24,963 nt of DNA, from assembly GCA_040374085.1 (NCBI GenBank), contig JBEIVB010000031.1, positions 1 through 24,963 of the forward strand, read 5' to 3'. How positions within the stretch are numbered: the stretch's first letter is position 1; every line of letters starts with the position of its first letter. Below, in pieces: positions 7,887-15,174 of the stretch. The position numbers and the translations under genes are program-made. The DNA comes from JBEIVB01 sp040374085 (GTDB taxonomy: Bacteria; Bacteroidota; Bacteroidia; UBA4408). A model generated the notes under the pieces. The model was not told where the DNA came from. It saw only the letters and a list, made by a program, of their open reading frames with translations, and did no database searches.

Positions 7887-9803
7887 TTATGGAGGCGGCA
7901 AGGAAACGCTTGGATCGATTTGCCGGGCCTTTTGAAAGCAATTCGCTTTCATTGAAGGATTGCCCATGTTTCCATACGATAGACCCATAAAAAGCCAGGC
8001 CTTAGGATTGTTCGGATTCACAGCAACGGCTTGTTGAAAGGCGTTGATGCTCTCCTGATACTGCTGAAGCATGCCGTAGCAGCTTCCCATATTCACCCAC
8101 GCATCGTCGAAGCGGGGATTTAATGCAACGGCCTGCTGGTAGCGCTTGATGGCATCGGGGTAGCGTTGCACCTGAAAGTAAATGGCGGCCAGGTTGTTGA
8201 TGGCCAGGGCATCGTTCGGATTCCGATTTAACACCATTTCATAATAATATCCGGCTTTTTTGTAGTCGTTTATCTTGTAGTAGGTAACCCCCAGTTGGGT
8301 CATGGCATCGAGGTAGTCGGGGTAGATCTCCAGTGCCCTCAGCAAATGACCGGCAACCCGGTTGGCCATTCTTCTTTTTTCTGCAGTGTCTTGTATCGGT
8401 TCTAGGTAGGTTTTGGATAGTTCATTTCCGAGATAGTAGTGAGAGCGCGTGGAGTTCTCGCTTGCGGGTAAATCGTGTTCGTAGAGGGTGAGGTTGTCTT
8501 TCCAGTCGGGGTTCCTAGCCCATGTGCGCCCGGCACCGGCCAACAAAATCACCAACAACAATCCGCGCACCACCACAGAACCGGGCAAAAAGGAGGTGGC
8601 AGTTCCCTTTTGGTCCCATTGGCTCAACGCCAACGCTACAAGCAAGCAGAAACCGGCCGAGGAGAAAAAGGCAAAACGCTCACCCATAGCAGCACCAATG
8701 GTAAAGGCTAAGTTTGTGAACATAAAGAGGCAACCCAAATAGAACAGCACCGCATAGGCAAACAGGTTTTTGGTGCGGGCTTTAAGCAGAGCCCAAACCA
8801 GGGCGGCCAAATGCCCCAGCGCCAAAAGAAGGGGCAGGGGAGAGAATATGGATTGAATCGGAATCTGGTTGTAGGAGTAATTGTAGAGCAACACATCCGG
8901 AAATATCATAAGCCTAAGGTATTGACCCAAAACCAGCATGATGGTGCCCAGACGCTCGGCCTGACTTTTGGCCGCAACCAACAGATTGTCGGCCAGCGAA
9001 ACGGCCTCCAGTTCTCCGGTGTGGCCCACCACCCGAGACCGAATCAGCATAAATATGGCAAAGGGTAGGGCATACCAAACGGTTCTCTTTATGATTTCGC
9101 CCACCTTGGCCTCCGTAAAGAACCAAAGAGAGAGAGGCAGAATGCCGAGCCACATCACCGCCGACTCTTTGCTGAACAAGGCAAGCAGAAACAAGCTGCA
9201 GTTTAAGGCCAATTGGACGCCTTTGTTCTTGCCCCTCAACTCGCGCCCCAACAAGGCCATGCATCCGGCGAAACACAACAATTCATCCAAGCTTTTTATG
9301 TTGCCCACTACTTCTGTGTGTATGGGATGCACGGCAAATAAGGCCGCAGCAGCCGCAGCAACCCAGGCCGGACGGCTGCGCAAAGCAAAAGACAGTACCC
9401 CAAACAAAAGGTAGATGCCCAAACCATATAATAAAATGTTGATGAAATGCGCAAGGCCGGGATTGTTCGGACTGATCTGCCATTCCAGCGCAAAGACTGA
9501 AAGAGTAAAGGGCCTATACAACCCATCTTGTATGTTGAGGTAACCCTGGCGGTAAGTAGTTTTCCAGATGGTTCCCAAGGCCGAGGAGCCTTGGCTTACG
9601 ATGTTGTTTTCTTTGATTACGGAAAAGTCATCAAGCGCATAGCCATTGCCTATGCTGTTGAGGTAAACGGCCATGCCCAACAGAGCCAAAAAAAGGCCGG
9701 TCAGCCTGCTTTTTCGGGTTGTCTTCTGCAGATCTTCCTGCTCTTTGCGTGCCTGCTTTTCTTGCTTGCGGGAGATTGGGTTTGCTTTGGATTGTCCTTT
9801 CAT
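7887..9803 (-). CDS. Membrane GT-C-like protein with C-terminal TPR repeats (TMTC-like)
   Basis: Polytopic membrane protein of 638 aa. A Lys/Gln/Glu-rich cytosolic head (1-33) is followed by a first helix (34-52) and then ALDDFSVIKEN with Asp58-Asp59. An early acidic pair after the first helix, together with a later YRP motif, is typical of GT-C fold glycosyltransferases and TMTC/PMT-like proteins. About ten further hydrophobic segments run to about residue 415. From about 440 to the end come TPR units (for example LGVTYYKINDYKKA, NNLAAIYFQVQRYPDA, MGSCYGMLQQYQES, FMGLSYGNMGNP). Family knowledge suggests a lipid-linked-sugar transferase or an assembly factor, but no substrate can be read. It lies 14 bases from convergent uvrA with no terminator between them, and directly behind a probable terminator at 9810-9833. 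Confidence 0.8.
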   Translation of the reverse strand: MKGQSKANPISRKQEKQARKEQEDLQKTTRKSRLTGLFLALLGMAVYLNSIGNGYALDDFSVIKENNIVSQGSSALGTIWKTTYRQGYLNIQDGLYRPFTLSVFALEWQISPNNPGLAHFINILLYGLGIYLLFGVLSFALRSRPAWVAAAAAALFAVHPIHTEVVGNIKSLDELLCFAGCMALLGRELRGKNKGVQLALNCSLFLLALFSKESAVMWLGILPLSLWFFTEAKVGEIIKRTVWYALPFAIFMLIRSRVVGHTGELEAVSLADNLLVAAKSQAERLGTIMLVLGQYLRLMIFPDVLLYNYSYNQIPIQSIFSPLPLLLALGHLAALVWALLKARTKNLFAYAVLFYLGCLFMFTNLAFTIGAAMGERFAFFSSAGFCLLVALALSQWDQKGTATSFLPGSVVVRGLLLVILLAGAGRTWARNPDWKDNLTLYEHDLPASENSTRSHYYLGNELSKTYLEPIQDTAEKRRMANRVAGHLLRALEIYPDYLDAMTQLGVTYYKINDYKKAGYYYEMVLNRNPNDALAINNLAAIYFQVQRYPDAIKRYQQAVALNPRFDDAWVNMGSCYGMLQQYQESINAFQQAVAVNPNNPKAWLFMGLSYGNMGNPSMKANCFQKARQIDPSVSLPPP

Positions 9804-9809
9804 AGAAAT

Positions 9810-9833
9810 AAAAAAAGCAGGTGGTTGGCCTGC
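9810..9833 (-). terminator. Probable terminator of the TonB-domain gene
   Basis: Reading the minus strand, GCAGG (9833-9829), a 7-nt loop and CCTGC (9821-9817) are followed by seven T (9816-9810). The stem is short (5 bp), so it may be leaky. It lies between the stop at 9853 and the start at 9803 of the downstream gene. Confidence 0.55.
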
Positions 9834-9852
9834 CTATTTTTATAGGTTATGT

Positions 9853-10254
9853 TTAATGAGGTGAAACCGGAAAGGTGTGCATGATGTTCATGCGTATGGT
9901 TTGACCGTTGTGAAGCGCAGGTGCAAACTTCAGGCCCTCCACAATGCGTTTTACCTCCTCCTCGATTCCGAAGCCCGGACCCGAGATGATCATGGCATTG
10001 GTAATGGTGCTGTCTGGCCGCACATCAAAGCTGATGACCACCTCGCCTTTCACCCCTTTGGTTTTGGAATCAGGAGAGAATCGAATCTGGCTGTTTACAT
10101 ACCGTTCTAAGGCGACTTCTCCTTTTGGATAAAAGGGCTCCTGGTTGTTGAGGGGCTGAGCCGATTGCAAGGGCGCACTGCCCGGAGGAGCGTGCTGAGC
10201 CGCTGCAGGCAAGGCCAACAGCAAAAGAATTAGGCCAACATAAAAAGTGCGCAT
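9853..10254 (-). CDS. Secreted stand-alone TonB C-terminal domain protein
   Basis: A 133-aa periplasmic protein. Residues 1-19 form a cleavable signal peptide (LILLLLALPAAA, cut before Gln20). Residues 45-131 match a TonB/energy-transducer C-terminal domain: RYVNSQIRFS, then KGEVVISFDVRPDSTI, then the helix EEEVKRIVEGLKFAP and the final strand IRMNIMHTF. The domain normally touches the TonB box of outer-membrane receptors. Here there is no N-terminal membrane anchor and no long Pro-rich linker, so it cannot carry force from ExbBD as classic TonB does. Many Bacteroidota have such orphan domains of unknown role. It follows typA by 51 bases with its own -7 element. Confidence 0.8.
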   Translation of the reverse strand: MRTFYVGLILLLLALPAAAQHAPPGSAPLQSAQPLNNQEPFYPKGEVALERYVNSQIRFSPDSKTKGVKGEVVISFDVRPDSTITNAMIISGPGFGIEEEVKRIVEGLKFAPALHNGQTIRMNIMHTFPVSPH

Positions 10255-10274
10255 ACGTGTAACGGGCTTCCGAA

Positions 10275-10282
10275 CAAATATA
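10275..10282 (-). promoter_or_regulatory. Bacteroidota -7 element for the TonB-domain gene
   Basis: TATATTTG on the minus strand (10282-10275), an exact TAnnTTTG match, 20 bases before the ATG at 10254. No clear -33 box is seen; that region lies within the end of typA. Confidence 0.5.
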
Positions 10283-10305
10283 CGGCTTGGAATTGGTATG
10301 CTGTG

Positions 10306-12117
10306 TTACGCGCCTACCGCACTTTTCTGCTTACGCTTGCGCTCGTTTTCATCGAGAATCACCTTGCGCATCCTCAAGCTTTTTGGCGTTAGCTCCACAT
10401 ATTCGTCGGCCTGTATGTATTCCATGGCTTCTTCCAAGGAAAACTTTACCGCAGGTGCAATGCGCATTTTGTCGTCGGCACCCGATGCCCGCATGTTGGT
10501 GAGCTTTTTGGTTTTGGTAACGTTTATTACCAGGTCGTCGGGGCGGGTGTGCTCACCAATAACCTGACCTGCATAAATTTCCTCTCCCGGATCCACAAAG
10601 AAGAACCCGCGATCTTGCAGCTTATCTAAGGAGTAGGCAATGGCAGTGCCCTGTTCCATAGAAATCAAAGAACCGGAAATGCGGCCCGGAATCTCGCCTT
10701 TCCAGCCCTGATAATCGTGGAAACGGTGGGCCATAATGGCTTCACCGGCAGTGGCTGTGAGGATGTTGTTCCGCAAACCAATGATGCCGCGCGATGGAAT
10801 GAAGAACTCCAAATGAATCATGTCGCCTTTGGGTTCCATGATTTGCATCTCGCCTTTGCGCTGGTTCACCAGCTCAATTACCTTACCGGAAACAGGCTCG
10901 GGCACGTCAATGGTGAGGGTTTCAATGGGCTCGCATTTCATGCCGTTGATCTCCTTAATGAGCACCTGAGGCTGACCCACCTGAAGCTCAAACCCCTCGC
11001 GGCGCATGGTTTCAATAAGGATGGACAAATGCAGAATGCCCCTTCCGAACACGAGATAAGAATCGGCAGAGTCGGTTTCCTCTACACGCAAGGCCAAGTT
11101 CTTTTCGGTTTCTTTAATGAGGCGGTCTCTGAGGTGACGAGAGGTAACAAATTTGCCTTCGCGTCCAAAGAAGGGCGAGTTGTTGATGGTAAACAGCATG
11201 GACATGGTGGGCTCGTCTATGCTGATGTTCGGTAAGCCTTCCGGCATCTCGGGATCGGTAATGGTGTCGCCAATCTCAAAGCCTTCCAAACCGGTAATGG
11301 CGCAGATGTCTCCGCAGGCAACAGACGTGGCTTTGGTGCGGCCCAAACCTTCGAAGGTGAATATTTCTTTGATGCGGCTTTTTACAATCGAGCCGTCGCG
11401 CTTAACCATAGCCACGGGCATGTTTTCGGCCAAGGTGCCCCGAAACACGCGTCCAACGGCAATCCGGCCTACAAAGGAGGAAAAGTCGAGGGAGGTGATT
11501 TGCATTTGCGGCTTGCCCTCGTTCATAGGCGCAGGCGGCACGTGCTCAATTACGCAATCCAACAGAGGGGTAATGTCTGTGGTGGGTTTTTGGTGGTCGT
11601 CGCTCATCCACCCTTGTTTGGAAGAACCAAAGATGGTGGGGAAGTTGAGCTGCTCTTCGGTGGCGCCCAGATTGAAGAAGAGGTCGAATACCTGATCCTG
11701 AACCTCATCGGGACGGCAATTGGGCTTATCTACTTTGTTGATTACGAGGATGGCCTTCTTGCCTAAGCTGAGGGCTTTCTGCAGCACGAAACGCGTTTGG
11801 GGCATAGGGCCTTCGAAGGCATCTACCAGCAGCAATACGCCGTCGGCCATGTTCAACACGCGCTCCACTTCTCCACCGAAGTCGCTGTGGCCGGGCGTGT
11901 CGATGATGTTGATCTTGATCCCGTTGTAGTTCACCGATACGTTTTTCGAAACGATGGTGATGCCGCGCTCCCGCTCCAAGTCGTTGTTGTCGAGGATGAG
12001 CTCACCGCTGGTTTGGTTGTCGCGGAAGAGCTTTGCCTGATGCAGCATTTTGTCCACCAAGGTGGTTTTTCCGTGGTCAACGTGGGCAATAATGGCAATG
12101 TTGCGAATGGGCTGCAT
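10306..12117 (-). CDS. typA: Ribosome-associated translational GTPase TypA/BipA
   Basis: EF-G-like GTPase that binds the ribosome, helps 50S assembly and supports growth under stress such as cold. The 603-aa length is standard. G motifs: AHVDHGKTT (11-19), RGITI (51-55), DTPGHSD (73-79) and NKVD (127-130). Later come the BipA-type beta-barrel, EF-G domain III/V-like parts and the family C-terminal domain (for example MEPKGDMIHLEFFIPSRGIIG, GTAIAYSLDKLQDRGFFFVDPGEEIYAGQVIGEH, split here by a comma in description only as two neighbouring stretches). The C-terminus is Lys/Arg-rich. It has its own promoter element just behind the stop of the small membrane gene and may be co-transcribed with that gene as well. 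Confidence 0.97.
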   Translation of the reverse strand: MQPIRNIAIIAHVDHGKTTLVDKMLHQAKLFRDNQTSGELILDNNDLERERGITIVSKNVSVNYNGIKINIIDTPGHSDFGGEVERVLNMADGVLLLVDAFEGPMPQTRFVLQKALSLGKKAILVINKVDKPNCRPDEVQDQVFDLFFNLGATEEQLNFPTIFGSSKQGWMSDDHQKPTTDITPLLDCVIEHVPPAPMNEGKPQMQITSLDFSSFVGRIAVGRVFRGTLAENMPVAMVKRDGSIVKSRIKEIFTFEGLGRTKATSVACGDICAITGLEGFEIGDTITDPEMPEGLPNISIDEPTMSMLFTINNSPFFGREGKFVTSRHLRDRLIKETEKNLALRVEETDSADSYLVFGRGILHLSILIETMRREGFELQVGQPQVLIKEINGMKCEPIETLTIDVPEPVSGKVIELVNQRKGEMQIMEPKGDMIHLEFFIPSRGIIGLRNNILTATAGEAIMAHRFHDYQGWKGEIPGRISGSLISMEQGTAIAYSLDKLQDRGFFFVDPGEEIYAGQVIGEHTRPDDLVINVTKTKKLTNMRASGADDKMRIAPAVKFSLEEAMEYIQADEYVELTPKSLRMRKVILDENERKRKQKSAVGA

Positions 12118-12141
12118 AGCGGGCTCTTTTTTTTAAGGCCG

Positions 12142-12149
12142 CAAAGGTA
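12142..12149 (-). promoter_or_regulatory. Bacteroidota -7 element of typA
   Basis: TACCTTTG on the minus strand (12149-12142), exact TAnnTTTG, 24 bases before the typA ATG. It lies in the 40-base gap after the upstream gene's stop. No good -33 box is visible. Confidence 0.6.
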
Positions 12150-12157
12150 CGCTTTTT

Positions 12158-12604
12158 TCAGCCCGCGCTAACGGTGTTGATTAAGGCATGCACAAGGGTC
12201 CAGGTGGCCGACCAAAATACCACCGAAGCCATCATGTAGGCCATAACTTTTTGCTTGTTGCCGAAATAACGAAGCGCCAGGAAGCATCCCAGGGGCAAGG
12301 AAAGCAGCAGGGGCGTGATGGCCGTGATGCCCAGCAGGCCAAAGCGGTTCTTGGTGCGCACAATGGTTTTGTTGATCCACGTAAACCGCCTGCGCTGCAC
12401 GTTTCTTCTCTTTTTCTTAAAGTCTTGGTAACGGTTTAAAATCCATTGACTGAGGTGGGTGAAGATCACCACCCCCAAAATGCCACCCAAAGAGGTGGTG
12501 CCCATGGCGCGCAGGGGAGAGAAATGAAAGGCGGTGGATAGAGGCAAACCGCCTTTTACTACAAAGACGGTAGAAGAAAGTATGACCCAAAGGGACTCGA
12601 GCAT
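12158..12604 (-). CDS. Small integral membrane protein, uncharacterised
   Basis: Not recognised with certainty. The 148-aa product has hydrophobic segments at about 4-25, 35-55, 90-112 and 120-143. Between them is a strongly basic cytosolic loop (KKKRRNVQRRR, then KTIVRTKNR, about 64-86). The stretch GLLGITAITPLLLSLPLGCFLALRY recalls small multidrug-export-like (PF06695) membrane proteins, but this is a resemblance only. Divergent from metF, with an 86-base gap that holds the metF promoter, and 40 bases upstream of typA on the same strand. The positive loop fixes the likely inside face. No enzyme motif is seen. Confidence 0.7.
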   Translation of the reverse strand: MLESLWVILSSTVFVVKGGLPLSTAFHFSPLRAMGTTSLGGILGVVIFTHLSQWILNRYQDFKKKRRNVQRRRFTWINKTIVRTKNRFGLLGITAITPLLLSLPLGCFLALRYFGNKQKVMAYMMASVVFWSATWTLVHALINTVSAG

Positions 12605-12673
12605 CAGACAAGGGATTCGTGCACGCTTACGAACAATCTACAGGAAGGTTCATCAACGAGGGCCGAATTAAGG

Positions 12674-12681
12674 TATTTTTG
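12674..12681 (+). promoter_or_regulatory. Bacteroidota -7 element of metF, decides the start
   Basis: TATTTTTG is an exact TAnnTTTG match ending 9 bases before the ATG at 12691. A start at the earlier in-frame ATG 12619 would lie upstream of this promoter, so 12691 is preferred. Confidence 0.65.
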
Positions 12682-12690
12682 GCCTCCGAA

Positions 12691-13647
12691 ATGAAAGTCA
12701 TCGACCACCTTCGCCAAAACCAAGGCAAGACCTTGTTTTCCTTTGAGATTCTTCCCCCCATTAAAGGAAAAAGCATCAGTTCCATTTACGAGAGCATCGA
12801 TCCCTTGCTCGATTTTAAGCCCTCCTTCATCAACGTAACCTACCACCGCGAAGAATACATTTACAAGAAGCGCGAAGGAGGCTACCTTCAGAAAGTGAGC
12901 ATCCGCAAGCGCCCGGGTACGGTGGGCATTTGTGCGGCCATCATCAACAAATACGGAATCGATGCCGTTCCTCACCTCATTTGCGGGGGCTTTACGAAAG
13001 AGGAAACCGAGAATGCCTTGGTGGATTTCCAATACCTCGGCATAGACAATGTGCTGGCCTTGCGCGGCGATCCCATTAAAACCGAGCAAACCTTTGTGCC
13101 CGAACCCGGTGGCTATGCCCATGCGCTTGATTTGGTAAAGCAAATTGTGCGCTTGAACCAGGGCATTTATGTGGATGGAGAGGAGGCAGGCGAATTGCCC
13201 AGCCCCTTTTGTATCGGTGTGGCCGGATATCCGGAAAAGCATTTCGAAGCGCCCAACCAAGAGGTTGATCTTCAGCACCTGAAGCAAAAAGTGGCTGCCG
13301 GAGCCGATTACATCGTTACCCAGTTGTTTTACGACAACCAAGCGTATTTCCGTTTTGTTGAACGCTGTCGTGCGGTAGGCATTGAGGTTCCCATCATTCC
13401 TGGGCTAAAACCTTTGGTAAATAAAAAGCAGCTGACGGCGTTGCCGAAAATCTTCAACATCGACATCCCCCACGATTTATACAAATCCGTGATGGCTTGC
13501 AGTACCGATGAGGAGGCAAAGGAAGCGGGCATTGAATGGGGAATTCAACAAGCAAAAGAGCTGGTGGCGTTCGGAGCGCCTTGCCTCCATTTCTATACCA
13601 TGGGCAAATCCGATGCGGTTCGGAAGATTGCCAAAGCCGTGTTCTAA
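12691..13647 (+). CDS. metF: 5,10-methylenetetrahydrofolate reductase
   Basis: FAD enzyme that reduces 5,10-methylene-THF to 5-methyl-THF for methionine synthesis, in the cytoplasm. From the ATG at 12691 it has 318 aa, near the usual 290-320. FSFEILPP carries the family catalytic Glu (Glu19). VTYHREEY, LALRGDP, FCIGVAGYPEKH and TQLFYDN are typical TIM-barrel folate/FAD segments. The open frame extends 24 codons upstream to 12619, but those residues (Ser/Gly/Asn mix) align with nothing in the family and lie before the -7 element. Convergent with the GNAT gene, sharing four bases at the stops. Its one-carbon partner gcvT lies two genes away on the other strand. Confidence 0.96.
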   Translation: MKVIDHLRQNQGKTLFSFEILPPIKGKSISSIYESIDPLLDFKPSFINVTYHREEYIYKKREGGYLQKVSIRKRPGTVGICAAIINKYGIDAVPHLICGGFTKEETENALVDFQYLGIDNVLALRGDPIKTEQTFVPEPGGYAHALDLVKQIVRLNQGIYVDGEEAGELPSPFCIGVAGYPEKHFEAPNQEVDLQHLKQKVAAGADYIVTQLFYDNQAYFRFVERCRAVGIEVPIIPGLKPLVNKKQLTALPKIFNIDIPHDLYKSVMACSTDEEAKEAGIEWGIQQAKELVAFGAPCLHFYTMGKSDAVRKIAKAVF

Positions 13648-14078
13648 CCCATGAGGGCCTTCTCCATCCGATGATGAGGAATGCCCACCTCAATGAATCC
13701 AGGCTCAACCAAGGTGTATCCAAGCTTTAAGTAAAAGGCTACGGCGCTGTCACGTGCATGCAGCATCATGCGCCGAAACCCCTTTTCAAAGGCAAACTGC
13801 TCAGACCAGGCCACCAGTTTTTTGCCCAGCCCTTTATTCTGAAAACTCGGTTCAACAGCCACTTGACGCATTTTGATTTCGGTGGCAGAAACCCCAACCA
13901 GCATGAGGCATGCCCTGCAAAAGCCCTGCTCTTCCAACACCAGAAGGCTTTGGTTGCGCTCCTCCAGAATTTCTTGCTCAGAAAAGTCGAGCCCCAGAGG
14001 CTTTCTCAGCACGCTGCCGCGAAGGGAAACTGCGCTTTGCCAAAGGGGGCTGCATGGAGTGGGTAGGCATGCGTTCAT
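13644..14078 (-). CDS. GNAT-family N-acetyltransferase
   Basis: Acetyl-CoA-dependent N-acetyltransferase of 144 aa, cytoplasmic. The acetyl-CoA loop is seen at about 71-88 (RQVAVEPSFQNKGLGKKL, with the Q-x-x-G-x-G type turn), followed by a helix and ARDSAVAFYLKLGYTLVEPGF. The N-terminal VLRKPLGLDF is typical of the YjcF/ElaA-like branch. Substrate unknown. It is the last gene of the transketolase-glycosyltransferase-gcvT unit: one base separates the gcvT stop from its ATG, so translation is probably coupled. Its TAG overlaps the metF TAA in convergent orientation. Confidence 0.85.
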   Translation of the reverse strand: MNACLPTPCSPLWQSAVSLRGSVLRKPLGLDFSEQEILEERNQSLLVLEEQGFCRACLMLVGVSATEIKMRQVAVEPSFQNKGLGKKLVAWSEQFAFEKGFRRMMLHARDSAVAFYLKLGYTLVEPGFIEVGIPHHRMEKALMG

Positions 14079-14079
14079 G

Positions 14080-15174
14080 TTATTTTTTTAGGAAGGGAAC
14101 TTTGCATACCCGCGCTTTTACGGGCTTGTCGCGAATGAGCACAAAAACTTCGGTGTCGGGTTTAGAGAAGGCGGTTTCAACGTAGGCCATACCAATGGCT
14201 TCTTTTAGGGTTGGGCTTTGGGTGCCGCTGGTAACTTTTCCAATGGTGTTGCCTTGCGCATCCACCACCGCATAGTCGTGGCGGGGAATGCCGCGCTCCA
14301 CCATGGTAATGCCTACCAATTTGCGGCTTACGCCGGCTGCCTTCTGGGCCGCTAAGGCTTCGTGGTTCACAAAAGGTTTGGTGAATTTGGTAATCCAACC
14401 TAAGCCGGCTTCAATGGGAGAGGTGGCATCGTCAATGTCGTTTCCATAGAGGCAGAAGCCCATCTCCAAACGAAGGGTATCGCGGCAACCCAAGCCGGCG
14501 GGCTGTATGCCAAAGGAAGCACCGGCTTGCATAACGGCTTGCCACAAGGCTTCGGCGTGGGCCGACTCAACATACAATTCAAATCCTCCGGCACCGGTAT
14601 AACCTGTAGCCGATATCACCACGTTCTCTATGCCGGCAAAGGTGCCTTTGGTAAAGGTGTAATAGGCCATGTCGTGGAGGTTCACAGAGGTGAGGCTCTG
14701 CAAGGCTTCGGTGGCCTTTGGTCCCTGAACGGCCAACAAGGCGGTGCGGTCTGAGATGTTGTGCATCTCTACCCCTTTGTCGTTGTAGGATTGTATGTGG
14801 TTCCAGTCTTTTTCAATGTTGGAGGCGTTCACCACGAGCATGTAGGAGTCGGCCGTTAGCCGATACACCAGCAGGTCGTCTACAATACCTCCTGTGGCAT
14901 TGGGCAAGCAACTGTATTGCACTTTTCCGTCGGTAAGTACAGACGCATCGTTGCTGGTTACGCGCTGTATGAGGTCGAGGGCGTGGGGCCCCTTGAGTAT
15001 GAACTCGCCCATGTGCGATACATCAAATACGCCAACGGCATTGCGCACGGCTTCGTGTTCCTGGGTGATGCCCTGGTATTGAACGGGCATGAGGTAACCG
15101 GCAAAGGGCACCATTTTGGCACCAAGACTTTCGTGGATTCGGGTGAGCGGGGTTTGTTTCAAAAGGGTTTCCAT
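14080..15174 (-). CDS. gcvT: Glycine cleavage system T protein (aminomethyltransferase)
   Basis: Transfers the aminomethyl carbon from the H-protein lipoyl arm to tetrahydrofolate, giving 5,10-methylene-THF and ammonia. From the ATG at 15174 it has 364 aa, the same length as the E. coli protein. Features: METLLKQTPL start, GVFDVSHMGE (48-57), ATGGIVDD (93-100, holding the conserved Asp), GPKATEAL, and CRDTLRLEMGFCLYG. The open frame runs 51 codons further upstream, but that part overlaps the glycosyltransferase gene out of frame and has no T-protein similarity. The true ATG shares one base with the upstream TGA (TGATG). No gcvH or gcvP is nearby. Confidence 0.97.
   Translation of the reverse strand: METLLKQTPLTRIHESLGAKMVPFAGYLMPVQYQGITQEHEAVRNAVGVFDVSHMGEFILKGPHALDLIQRVTSNDASVLTDGKVQYSCLPNATGGIVDDLLVYRLTADSYMLVVNASNIEKDWNHIQSYNDKGVEMHNISDRTALLAVQGPKATEALQSLTSVNLHDMAYYTFTKGTFAGIENVVISATGYTGAGGFELYVESAHAEALWQAVMQAGASFGIQPAGLGCRDTLRLEMGFCLYGNDIDDATSPIEAGLGWITKFTKPFVNHEALAAQKAAGVSRKLVGITMVERGIPRHDYAVVDAQGNTIGKVTSGTQSPTLKEAIGMAYVETAFSKPDTEVFVLIRDKPVKARVCKVPFLKK

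Noticed and set aside
12604..13341. A 245-codon minus-strand open frame over metF
   Set aside because: Antisense shadow of metF, which carries the conserved FSFEILPP motif and a promoter. Its start region also abuts the real 148-aa gene.
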